Positions 14,512 to 25,774 of a DNA stretch of 64,000 nucleotides are shown piece after piece. Numbering within the stretch: the stretch's first letter is position 1; each line of letters begins with the position of its first letter. The position numbers were made by a program, and so were the translations under genes. Source of the DNA: Antedon mediterranea. Its lineage: Eukaryota; Echinodermata; Crinoidea; Comatulida; Antedonidae. Where the stretch lies: NCBI RefSeq assembly GCF_964355755.1, contig NC_092673.1, positions 4,717,001 through 4,781,000 of the forward strand. Direction: 5' to 3'. Below the pieces are notes generated by a model, which was not told the DNA's origin, did no database searches, and worked only from the letters and a program-made list of their open reading frames with translations.

Positions 14512-14580
14512 GGGGTTACTATTAGAGTGTGGGTTACTATTAGAGTGTGGGTTACTTTTAGAGTGTGGGTTACTTTTAAA
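14512..14580 (+). repeat. Short tandem repeat just upstream of the Deltex-like gene
   Basis: Four copies of an 18-20 bp unit reading approximately GTGGGTTACTWTTAGAGT lie 160-230 bp before the inferred start codon. Related single motifs (AGTGGGTTAC and TAGTAACCCA) occur at 14,289-14,340. The position fits a promoter-proximal array, but no regulatory role is shown. Confidence 0.6.
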
Positions 14581-14739
14581 AGATTTACGGTAACAGGACA
14601 TCATGTCTTTGCCTCGTCTGTTTTTAATCTCTCGCTATAGCAGCCATGCTTATCAGCCTTTTTTGTAAATAATTTTTCAGGTATATTGGTGTTCCGACAC
14701 TTGACATTTCTTTCTTGATTACAATGGCACCAAACAATG

Positions 14740-17700
14740 ATGGAAGACGAGGTTTGAATGTTTTTTAACTTTATAATTTTTTGTTAGAATTGTATTGATT
14801 TTGATTGGTAGTTACACAAGTCTATTATTACTATTAGCGCACCCATGTGTGAAATCCTGGATCTGCTTCCCCTTAATAATGGTCTCTTTGCGCTTTAAAA
14901 TTTTATTTTTTTTTTATCTCAGAAATTTTACACTATTATAGTGATAATAGCAGCCATGCTTTAATATAAAAGCATATAATAATACTATTATAATTCTAGA
15001 TTTTATAGATTAACTTATTTGTTGTAACTGCAGGTTTTTAGTGCTGTTGAGGCAGAAGTTCATTCAACATACATACCTGATGACTTTAATGATGATGCCA
15101 TCAGAGAACTCGAGAAGGATACAGATGTAAAATTTACAATCCAACATCACGAACACTTGCCTGACGTTTATATCGTTAAAGGAACTCTGCAAGCTGTACA
15201 GAAGGCAGGCTCTTATTTGCGAAACCTGTATAAAGATAGACAAAATGCTGCAGAGAATGTTAATCGTGGATTAGAAAAGGAGACTGATTATGTTAGTGGT
15301 GGAGATTCAAGAGTAAGAAATGCTACAAATGCAACTAGCTCTCAAAGACTAACATCTGAAAATGACAGAGATTTTCGACAGAACAGAAATGTTGCAGTGA
15401 GTGTTATTCCAGGAGTAGCAGTGGAAGAGACTGAATATGCTTGTGGTGGCAGGAAATATTTGAATGACATAGAATATGAGAAGTTCACTAAGTCATCAGC
15501 AGGTTATTCCTCCTATGACGCATCCAAATATAATTTCCCCATACAAGTTCAATGTTCTTTGACATTCAAGACACCAGTAAGACGTCACAATGTTTCAATT
15601 TATGTTGGAGATTTAACTAAAATCACAGCAGATGCAATAGTTTGTCCAACTAACTGTGTTTTGGGACATGAGTGTGGTGTTGCAAAAGTAATTGCTAAAG
15701 TTGGTGGGCGTGAAGTGACTGATGCTGCCAACAAATACTTGTTAAAAAATGGACCTCTGGGTTCATCTTTGGTCACCCACATTAGAGGAGGAAAACTTCC
15801 CTCTAAATTTATTATTTATGCTGTAGGACCTATTTGGAAAGAGTACCAAAATAAAGCAGATTGTTTCACCACATTAAAGTACACTTTCATGAATTGTTTT
15901 AAATATGCAAACAAGATATCAGTAACGCACATAGCTTTACCTCTCATTAGTTCAGGTAGGTTTAAAATCCTGTGGACAAACATGCGATATTTATTGATAT
16001 AAAGCAAATTATTGCTTGTGAAATACTGAGCAGTTAAGTCGTCCAATACCAGACACCTTTTGGCTGGAAAGTCTGGTATATTTTGAACATGTTTTTAGTG
16101 GTATTTAAAAAAAAGTTGTCATCAGAAGTTAATCTACAATAATACAGGCTTAACACTGTTTGAATAAACTTCCCTTATTTCACCCCACCCCTTCTTTAGA
16201 ACTTTGAAGATTTATATGAATATGCATGAATACATTTTAAGTAAAGCTTACAGTATGTTAGGATCAATGTTTTTGTATTAAAGAAAACTATTTTTCCAAT
16301 AGTGCTGAAAAGTGCTGTCTATGTAAATAATGATATAATACTACTTTATGTTTACACAGGAATATGTGGTGGGCCAATTAAAGAATGTTCTGAGGCTTTG
16401 TATGAAGCATTGATGGATTTTGATCGTATCAAAGTCAGAAAACCACTTGAAATCCATGTTGTTGATATCAATAATGAATCAGTGGATCATTTGCAGATGC
16501 TGTTTGCTGAACACCTCAAGTCTAACTCTGTTTCGTTCAAAAAGAATAGAGTAAAATCACCTGTGAGTAGAGGCACCATGCACAGTACCAATGTCAGCGG
16601 AAGAAGTGGTTACGCTTCAAGAAGTTCTCCAGTTTTGAAAGATTTTCCAATGACCAACTCCTTTGATGAGAAAAGAAGTTATTCAGGGAGTCCTGAAAGT
16701 ACCCGTTACAGGAATTCATCAGAACAATTTGAAGATTCTAGAACAGAATTAAGTTCCAATGGATATTTAAATAGAAATGGTTCACATGAGTCATCACTGG
16801 ACTTCTTGCCTAACAGATTTAATCAACCTTTATTGTCCTTCAAAACCAAGACAAATTGTCACAAAATTTCCATTTATTTTGGTGATTTAACCAAGATGAA
16901 AGCCGATGCTATTGTTAATGCAGCCAATTCTTACCTACACCATTTTGGAGGTGTTGCAAAAGCTATTGCTGATGCTGGAGGGTATAAAGTTGTGGAAGAA
17001 TCAAATAAATACATAAAAAAATGGGGCCCTCTATACCCATCTCGAGTCATTCAGACCAGCGGAGGACGTCTTCCAGCTAAATATGTTATTCATGCTGTTG
17101 GGCCTGTATGGAAAGACTATAAACATGAGAAAGATTGTTTGGACACCTTGAAAGCAACATTCATGAATTGTTTTCAGCTTGCATCAAAAGGTCTAGATAT
17201 TAAACATATTGCGCTTCCACTAATTAGTTCAGGTAAGGTTGAATGTTATCTTGAAATTAACCACAACATACTCCAATATTGTATTAATATTATAAATTTC
17301 ATATATTGTCTCTTTTTATTGGTTATCTTTCATAAAATGAACACAACTACAATTAAATTTATATTGATTTTTTCAGGTATATTTGGTGTTCCAATTGAGA
17401 AATGTGTTCAATCATTGTACCTGGCATTAATGGAATTCGATGTTGAGCGTAATTCTCCACTTGATATACACATTGTTGATACAAGTGTAGAAGTGATTAG
17501 ACATTTGCAGGCACTGTTTTCTCAGTACTTGAGGTTGGATGATATTCAATTTGATACAATGGAAAGCGATCGATCATTAACTCAAACTAAAGACAGACAA
17601 ACTGATGCATTGTCAAATGATAACCTTCGGTCAAAGCGAGCTAGTGAGTCTTCTAACAAACGTAATGTAGTTGATAAAATTAAGTCAAAGGTTAGCAAAA

Positions 17701-20276
17701 TGGGAAAATCAGATTTTAAGGTTAAAGAAAATGCCAAATTATCACCAACCAATGGTCCAATGAAAGCACTCTCAAGTCATCAGTCACAAGAAGAAGCATG
17801 GTTGCACAAAGTATTAGAAGAACATCAAAGAAAAGGATATCCACTTTCTGAATTCAAAGAAATTCAGAGTTTGTTTGATGGAAATACAAAAACCAAGAGA
17901 TCAAAAAGTTTGGGAAGACTACCAAGTAGAACTGTAGATTTGGAGGAACTGGAACTTAATACCAGTGAAAGACAGTCAAGGCGCAAGTCAAGGAAAAATA
18001 ACACCCTTGATTCTAAAGAACAACCTACCTATTCAAGAAATGAAAGTTCAGATAGGAGTGTTGAAAATAGTAGTAAAAGAACTGGTCCAAGAGCTAGAAG
18101 TCAAAGTTGGGATAGAACTAAGACAAAAGATGAAGAGAGGAAGAAGGAAAAGGAACAAGAATCAAATTATGCAGAAAGTATTGTTAAAAGAGAAGGTTCA
18201 AGAACTAGAAGTCAAAGTTCCGATAGAACTAAGACAAAAGATGAAGAGAGGAAGAAGGAAAAGGAACAAGTATCAGATTATTCAGAAAGCATTGATAATA
18301 GTAGGAGGACAAGAGAAGTTTTAAGGCCTAGAGCTCAAAGTTTAGATAGATACCACCAAAGGAGTGGAAAACAGAAAGATGCTGAAAAAGCGTTTACAGT
18401 TTCCTCTCAGCAACCTACATACATTACAAGATGTAGTTTCTGTCATGGCAAAACCAAGCTTCGAAAACGAAGGGATTGCTCACATATGATTTGCCAATTG
18501 TGTCGTACCATATATGCTGATAAAAGCACATGCTTTGATTGTAAGCAAGTTGAGAAAACTCATCTTGGCAATAATATTGAACATAGCAAAGAAGTCTCTA
18601 CAACAACTGAGGTTAAAAAGTATAGTATGCTTTCACCTACATTTGACTTGTCTGCCTTGTCAAGCAATTTCTCTGCAAGAAATTCTTCTGCTGCAAGAAC
18701 AAAAAGAAGAGAAAAACTAAGTTCTGAACAGAACCCACCAGATGAAATAACTCAAAGACAACAAAGAGATTACAGTGAATCCACTTCAAGCATTGCGAGC
18801 CAATCTCCAATGAAGGATATTAAACAATTCTTGCTACCACTACCAGAATCAGTAGAAGAAAGTTGTCCAATTTGTCTGTCTGACTGCCAAGACCCTGTGT
18901 CATTAAAAAACTGCAACCATATTTTCTGTAAGCAATGTATTATTAGTGCTTTTAAGGTAAGAAACATTTATTTAAATATAGCCTCAAAAACCAGTCTTAT
19001 ATATATCATTTAATTTTTTACTATGACAGTCAAGTGGTTAAGGCAAAGGTGCCAATAAAATCAGTACAGGTTCGACCATAGATCTGGTGGCAGAATATGT
19101 CTTCTCAAATAAGGAGTTAAAACAGGAGATACAGTGTACTACATATCTGACTTGTATGCACCTAGAGTGGGGTGTACTGGTCTACCTCAGCCCCATGGGT
19201 AGGTGCTGACCTAATTGGAATGTATGAATTTCATTCATTCATACAATTGCAAAACAAGACACTAGTTAGACACCAATCACCACCTCTCAGCTTGCATCGG
19301 TAAAATTCAGTTTAGTCTTGTTTTTCATTAGACAAAACCAGCTTGTCCAATATGTGGTGTAATCTATGGATGCCTGGTAGGAAATCAACCAGATGGAACA
19401 ATGGAGATTGGTAAAGTTCAATCCAGTCTACCAGAATATGAAGGTTATGGGACAATCATTATTCAGTATTATATTCCCTCAGGAATTCAAAATGTAAGTA
19501 CCATAAAAGAAATTTACACAAATGAAACTGCAATATTTTACCATTACCTCTGGTTGTACTGAAATTTCCATTTGTTGAAATTTATATATATCTGTTCTCC
19601 AACATCTAAACAGGAATCGCACCCGAACCCCGGGTCACGATACAAAGGAACATCAAGAAGTGCTTACCTACCAAACACTCCAGAAGGTCAAGATATCTGT
19701 AGACTCTTAAAGAACGCATTTGATGCTAAGCTTATATTCACAGTTGGTAGATCAGTTACTACTGGAGCAAGTAATGTGGTGACCTGGAATGACATTCATC
19801 ATAAGACTAGTTGTACTGGTGGGCCATCACAGTAAGTTTCGACAGATTTACAGTGCGAATGGACCTCTCTCAGGGTCTGTTTACAAATTTTGTTCCGGGG
19901 AATCCCTGGTATTTAATGATTCCTTATGGCTGTCCGTCTGGATTTAGCATGGCTTCTGAGGCCGGTTTGACCAGAAAATTTGCTGGGTACACACTGGTGG
20001 ACAGATAACTAGATTTGAGGATGTTCCTGGTGCCAGCAACACGTTTCAGGTGCTTATTTTGTAAGCAAAACCTCAATAAGATTTTTTTAATGTAGTTTTT
20101 TATTTAAATGTATAATGAAATCATATTGGTTCTAAGTAGGTACATTATGATTGCAATATTATAACGATTAAATAAACTATTCTGTAATGTTTGTTTGTTT
20201 GTTTAGATTTGGGTACCCAGATGACACTTACCTGGAGCGTGTCAGAGATGAACTAGCTGCCAAAGGCATACGTTGA
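14740..20276 (+). CDS. Macrodomain-RING-Deltex E3 ubiquitin ligase (DTX3L/PARP9-like)
   Basis: Predicted ADP-ribose-reading ubiquitin ligase. Exons: 14740-14751, 15034-15955, 16360-17232, 17377-18956, 19332-19493, 19614-19831, 20207-20276. All phases agree and total 1,278 codons plus stop. Order: four-residue first exon; KH-like region (about 5-70); macrodomain 1 (about 188-365); macrodomain 2 (about 477-657) with intact ADAIVNAANS and GGVAKAIADAGG; basic Ser/Arg/Lys-rich linker (660-950) with a tandem repeat; RING-like C3HC4 finger (about 954-996); second RING (about 1096-1142) starting CPICLSDC; DTC domain (about 1143-1278) with GNQPDGTM, YNIPSG-like IPSGIQ, HPNP, WNDIHHKT and the terminal FGYPD...L.RV.DEL. 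In vertebrates PARP9 carries the macrodomains and DTX3L the RING-DTC; here both are in one frame. Each macrodomain is split after SSG by a phase-1 intron. The first exon is the least certain part. Confidence 0.88.
18115..18290 (+). repeat. Internal coding repeat in the Deltex-like linker
   Basis: Two near-identical copies of about 95 bp encode the phrase SQS.DRTKTKDEERKKEKEQ followed by a tyrosine-serine-rich spacer (residues about 850-905). The repeat is charged and probably disordered. The paralogous linker at 29,221-29,870 stops before this block, so its presence in the ancestral copy cannot be judged. Confidence 0.75.
19020..19250 (+). mobile_element. tRNA-derived SINE in intron 4
   Basis: Begins with a tRNA-Leu/Ser-like head: CAAGTGGTTAAGGC resembles an A box and, about 30 bases later, GGTTCGACCAT resembles a B box. 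An unrelated body follows, then an ATTCATTCAT tail near 19,240. It lies within the intron before the DTC exons, in the gene's orientation. Confidence 0.65.
19832..20060. other. Unusual higher-GC block in the last intron
   Basis: The first 230 bases of the last intron are visibly richer in G and C than the neighbouring introns and stay open for about 60 codons in the plus frame 19811-20008. The minus strand reads a protein-like phrase broken by two stops. I do not recognise it. It could be a fragment of a captured gene or transposon. The GTAAGT donor at 19832 and the in-frame join to 20207 argue that it is not part of the Deltex protein. Confidence 0.4.
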
Positions 20277-21300
20277 ATTGCAGTCCTGTTCTTGTCACGT
20301 GAAGAACTAGAGACCAAAGTAACAAACACTGTAAAGATAAAGGTATCAATTTAAGTCTGAAATATAATAATGGAAGCTGTGGTTCTCAATCAGAGGTTCA
20401 TAAACAAACTGAAATATGAATATTTTATCTACAAACTGAGAGTATTGTGTACATATATTAATTTTTATTGCAGACAAATTTCATGCAGATTTACAAAATG
20501 TAATTTTATTTAATAGAAAATGCAACTTGAAATATGGCTACTTATAAAGGAGTAGGTTTTTGTGTATATTGTGATTGCATGTTACATTATATAGTTAGGT
20601 TGTGCATGATGTTTGTATTACTGAATCTATATATAATAATATGATAATTGAGGAATACAGTCTAATATATTATACAGTATTTAAATGAGAAATGGTGTTT
20701 TTCTTAATCTTGATTCAGAATCAAAAAGAACGGATTTAAAGAAATTGTATATTGTTCCTGAAAAAATGATTTACCTGAAAAAAAAAAAAAACCTAATTTT
20801 AAGAAAAAATAGTCAACCAGAAGCCACATATTGTTCAACCATTTAATTTTGTATTTTTATAATTAAACCATTATATTTGAACTTTTTTTAAAGATTATTC
20901 ATCTTTTATTTTCATGTTTTGGAGACACATCTTTAATTTATACATCTTTATAAAATAATGAAATTACTGATTAATATTTAGTACAGTATTATTTTGTTAT
21001 ATTTAGAACTTGTATGTGTTTTAGTTGATTGTCAAATTATGTATATAAGTTGGTGATTGTGAAGAATAATAATAATGTTTTCGACTCTCGTTGGAGGTTC
21101 ATTTGTTAGATCAAAGTACAATAAAAGTGTTGGCACTAATTTACATGGAAACTCAATCCATTCATGTCTATGAACAATAAAACATTGTTAAAAAAGTATT
21201 AAATAATGTAACTTTAACATATGATTTACTAAAAGTTTGATAAAATGATTTATTTTGTATGAAAAACTATGGATCAATAAAAATAATACAAAACGAAAAC
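20277..21300 (+). other. Probable 3' UTR and flank of the Deltex-like gene
   Basis: Non-coding, AT-rich. AATAAA signals occur at 21120-21125 and 21176-21181, with another near 21,275. Blocks of this flank (around 20,277-20,340, 21,040-21,060 and 21,240-21,290) recur after the degenerate paralog at about 35,713-35,780, 36,330-36,365 and 38,370-38,430, so the flank was included in the duplication. Confidence 0.6.
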
Positions 21301-21559
21301 GGTTTCTTTTTATTAACAAATACACAATGTTTCTATTAACATTGTTAGTGGAAAGAATTATTTATCAGTAGATATTGAATAGAAATCAGTAATCAATAAT
21401 TGTTACAAATGGTGTGGGTGAGTATTTTGTACCCTATTCAGATCTGCAAAAAGCATTTGTGTGTGTGTGGCGTTGTAGTTTCAAGTAAGACATTTAAATT
21501 ACAGTACATCATAATTTCCCCACCTGGGACATTTAAACCCCCAAAGTGGCATATTTTGA

Positions 21560-21950
21560 AAATAGTTCTTATTCAGTTACTTAGCTCATGCATGTGATTA
21601 ACAAAGGCAACATATTTCACAATAATCATATGACAGAATCTATTTATATAGTTCTGACCCGGGCTTGGTACATAGAACCAATAACCAATTTTACCTATAA
21701 TGGTGTTCTGTTTGAATATTTCCTAAATATGTGAGTAGAAGTACAATATATCAATTAGACAATATATTTAGGGCTAGATTTCTTCCTAAACACGACCATT
21801 TTGAAACTTATTCAGTTAAATAGCCCATGCATGTGATTACAAAGCAACATATATTTCACAATAATCATATGACAGAATCTAGTTGTTACACTGTGGAACC
21901 AATGGTATTTTTACCTATAAATGTTGGTGTTCTGTTTGAATCTATATATA
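21560..21950. repeat. Imperfect tandem duplication
   Basis: A block of about 150 bp containing CACAATAATCATATGACAGA occurs at about 21,565-21,715 and again at 21,795-21,945. The segment between them (21,717-21,790, starting TATTTCCTAAATATGTGAGT) recurs at 25,301-25,383. Confidence 0.7.
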
Positions 21951-22204
21951 AATTTACGTAAGGGCAAAATTCGGTAAATCGCGCCTTACTTCTAGAATTT
22001 TTACTCGATGGTATATAAAGTTGGTTCGTACTTTCGGTACTGATTTTAACCACCTGATGTAACCCTGTTTACTTATTAAATTAAGTTAGATAATTAGTTA
22101 TTGACGATTAAAACGAATTTAGGTTCAACGATTTGCCCCAAATAGGGGTGTTTTCCGATGGTGGTATACACTGTCTAATGGATGTCCATCTTGAAAAATA
22201 CCCG

Positions 22205-22522
22205 CCACAAAAATGCGAGGAGGCTTCGCATTTTTCTATCTCCTCCTACGATAATTGTTTTTAATAGCTGAAAACCGGTTGAACAGCTAGAGTACACCAT
22301 CATAATGTTGAAGACAGGCCGATTTTCTTTAAAAAATACTATTTTGATAGATTTAATATACGATTATACAAATGTATTGATTTGCGATGAATGGAACATC
22401 CCAATCTCTCAGTCTGCTAGAGTTTGTTTTAACACAAGTACTGTAGGTAAATTTATGAGCCCTTGGTTTAACGCATACGGTAGGTAAATATATGGGCCCT
22501 TTGAGAATAAACTTGCAATACT
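22205..22522 (+). repeat. Direct repeat, left copy, flanking the foldback
   Basis: About 315 bp starting near GCGAGGAGGCTTCGCATTTT and ending near AATAAACTTGCAATA. It is repeated almost exactly at 23,777-24,150. The 60-codon open frame inside (22305-22487) is present in both copies but has no recognisable motif and is probably incidental. Confidence 0.8.
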
Positions 22523-22547
22523 TTGACAATACTGTAAATACCTATTA

Positions 22548-23342
22548 ATATGGAACGCCGTTTACGCAACATTTTGATGATATGAATTTTATGACGCGAT
22601 ATGTGAATGAAATGCATCGATATGAATTGAATGGCGTGATATATGAATGAAATGTTTTGAATTGAATGCTTTGAATTGAATGTTTTGAATGAAATGTTTT
22701 GAATGAAATGTTTTGAATTGAATGTTTTGAATAAAATGTTTTGAATGAAATGTTTTGAATGAAATGTTTTGAATGAAATGTTTGAATTGAATTGAAAAGT
22801 CAAACTATTGGCGGCGTATGTCATTCCCGCTCGCGATTTTTTTTTCAACCTCTTAATAGGCCTAAGCATGGGTACCATCATCTCCTTTCAACGCTGTCAT
22901 CAATATGAATCCTTTACAGAGACTCCCTAACAGACCTGAAACATTGGAATACATATTTCCGAACCCAGGTCTGTTAGGATTCTCTGTAAAGGCAGCGTGG
23001 AAGAAAGGAGATGAGGGTACCCAGGCTTAGGCCTAAGAGGTTGAGAAAATAATCGCGAGCGAGAATGACATACGCCACCAATAGTTTGACTTTTCAATTC
23101 AATTCAAACATTTCATTCAAAACATTTCATTCAAAACATTTCATTTAAAACATTTCATTCAAAACATTTCATTCAAAACATTTCATTCAAAACATTTCAT
23201 TCAAAATATTCAATTCAAAGCATTCAATTCAAAACATTTCATTCATATATCGCACCATTTAATTCATATCGATGCATTTCATTCACATATCGCGTCATAA
23301 AATTCATATCATCGAAATGTTGCGTAAACGGCGTTCCATACT
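22548..23342. mobile_element. Foldback element with arms of about 380 bp
   Basis: The left arm (22,548 to about 22,945) and right arm (about 22,965-23,342) are reverse complements over almost their whole length, separated by only a few tens of bases around 22,950. The ends read ATGGAACGCCGTTTACG and its complement. Each arm contains an array of GAATGAAATGTTTT units and the phrase GTCAAACTATTGG. There is no open frame of note beyond a low-complexity one, so it is probably a non-autonomous hairpin transposon. Confidence 0.8.
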
Positions 23343-23776
23343 ATTAACTATTTTTCATTTGAATCGAACATTTCTTACTGTGAATGTTCGTACTGTTAGA
23401 TGTAATATAAAAATATATACAAATAAACTTTATTACTGAGACTGTGGATAGGCTCTACTGTTAGATATACAAATAAACTTTATACTGACAGTTCCTTCTC
23501 AACGTTTGTATTAATTAATAATTACCAAAAATATAAACGTCGTAGTGGTGTATCGTGACATGTACTTTAATATTTCAATCGATTATGACAGTGACAGTTT
23601 TAACAAAGTATTAAATCGCAAATGTTTTAGGCCTACTGTATTTAGAGGTATATTATTTATAGGCCTATAAAACATGAACAAAATATTTCGTTACTCAGTG
23701 GATAAAGAATATATTTAAAAATTGTTCCTCTTTGTACCTATCCGCTTTCCCATCCCTCAACCCTAATGTTACATAG

Positions 23777-24150
23777 CGAGGAGGCTTCGCATTTTCCTAT
23801 CTCCTCCTACGATAATTGTTTTTAATAGCTGAAAACCGGTTGAACAGCTAGAGTACACCATCATAATGTTGAAGACAGGCCGATTTTCTTTAAAAAATAC
23901 TATTTTGATAGATTGCTAGAGTAAACCATCATAATGTTGAAGACAGGCCGATTTTCTTTAAAAAATACTATTTTGATAGATTTAATATACGATTATACAA
24001 ATGTATTGATTTGCGATGAATGGAACATCCCAATCTCTCAGTCTGCCAGAGTTTGGTTTAACACAAGTACTGTAGGTAAATTTATGAGCCCTTGGTTTAA
24101 CACATACGGTAGGTAAATATATGGGCCCTTTGAGAATAAACTTGCAATAG
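23777..24150 (+). repeat. Direct repeat, right copy, with internal 60-bp duplication
   Basis: Second copy of the block at 22,205-22,522. It carries an extra internal duplication: the phrase CATCATAATGTTGAAGACAG occurs at about 23,859 and again at about 23,928. Together with the left copy it brackets the foldback element. Confidence 0.8.
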
Positions 24151-25770
24151 GTTCGGAAAATGTTAAAAACCAATTTCTATTATTTGAATCGGTAAACAGT
24201 TTCCATTTATTATACATTGATAATGAAACATGAAATATTCCTATTTATGTCCCTCGAGGTTCATTACAATTTATATTTAGTAGTCCCACGGACTTCATCT
24301 TAGCCACTCCCCCGAGTGCTAAGGCCAAATTTATGATAGCCTACTTTCTATGTAAGTTTAGTTACAGTTAGTTCTTGACGATAATACAACGAATTTAGGT
24401 TACACCCTTCGGCCGCGAAAACGTTTCTGTACAAATATGATACCGATTGGCTTTATTTCATTCAACAGCGACCATAATCTCGCCAATTACAGGATAGATA
24501 AACTATTTTATTATTGATGTGCTTATAAATTAAGACTCATGTAAACAGCTTGATTACATCATTTTACAGACAAACGAAACTTTTTTAAACCTACTGTTTC
24601 AATAACTGAGTATAATACTGTATACGTTTTCATAAGTAAGTGCATATACATTTTCGTGTTTTCATTGACGAGATTGTAATAGTAACTTCAGTAACTATTA
24701 CAGTACTTATTTATTATACGACACAAGACAATTGTATCTGACAGGTACGTACATTATTCTAAAAAATAAGTCTAGATCCCTTAGGCGTCATAAATCACAG
24801 GCCAACAAATCAGTACTCATGACAGAAATTCGACCCAGTTTGGTTCACACAAATGTTTACAGGAAGTTCAACACCACAACCGATGATTTGCCCTAAATAT
24901 TTAGGTAGACTACAGTTTAATTTTTCACTGAATAGGAGCTTGAATTTCCGATTTCCATTTCGCAGAATGTCTAGGTCTATTTATTTAGTTTGGTTCTTAT
25001 AATATATAAATACAATCAACTTTATTACTGCGGTTCCATCATCACCACCACGTGCCGCCCAATTCCCGTACATACATTTCCATTTCTCCCTAATTTCTTT
25101 AATCCACATAAATTAATTGTCCTTTATGGAATCCAGTATTGGTTTTGTTGTCTCTATTTCTGAATACCCCAATTAGGGGGACACTTCCGTTTTTGTTTAG
25201 TGTCCCAAAAAAGTCCCCGTCCGTGGATTCTACTGTATTCGAGAACCATCTGTGAGCACCCCTAGATGGTACGCGAGCGAAGCGAGCGTGCCATCTAGTA
25301 TTTCCTAAATATGTGAGTAGTAGTACAATATATCAATTAGACAAGATATTTAGGGCTAGATTTTTTCCTAATACGACCACTTGAAACTAAAATAGTATTA
25401 ATATAGTTGAATCTTTGAATAAGCTTATTCACTGTAGAGATTTCAAGCAAATTAGGTCATGCAGAAGGTCATGATCAAAATGGGGCCAGTCCAGAATTAG
25501 AAAAGGAACTATACAGTAGTAGCTAACTTAAATTTGGTCAAACCATAGTCAACTATTGACTATGGTCAAACACAGTCTGTTATAATTTTTTGACAAAATC
25601 GATAAGATTGAAATTGGTCACCGGCCTATTCTGTTTTTGGTAATATGAGTTTGTTCTTGTAATTAATTGTTCTCTAAAGTATTCTCTTTCTATTTCTAAT
25701 TTTATTATTATTTCTCGATTTTTAATTACTTGATATTCAGGGTCATATTCTATACTTTGTTAAAGCACTG
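24151..25770. other. Non-coding stretch
   Basis: No exon seen. It contains the second copy (25,301-25,383) of the TATTTCCTAAATATGTGAGT segment and a diverged GGGACAC repeat near 25,170-25,220. Confidence 0.5.
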
Positions 25771-25774
25771 GAGC

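Noticed and set aside
15600-16046. Minus-strand frames opposite the first macrodomain
   Set aside because: Shadows of the plus-strand exon, which has clear homology and splice sites.
17965-18720. Extra plus-strand frames inside the linker exon
   Set aside because: Alternate-frame readings of a low-complexity Lys/Glu/Arg-coding region; the main frame carries the homologous protein.
22305-22487. 60-codon frame duplicated at 23934-24116
   Set aside because: Conserved only because the whole 315-bp DNA block is duplicated; no motif, and changes between copies are not biased toward synonymous sites as far as I can see.
22468-22881. 137-codon minus-strand frame with HFIQNISFKTF-type repeats
   Set aside because: It comes from the GAATGAAATGTTTT array in one arm of the foldback element. 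The complementary arm gives no matching gene.
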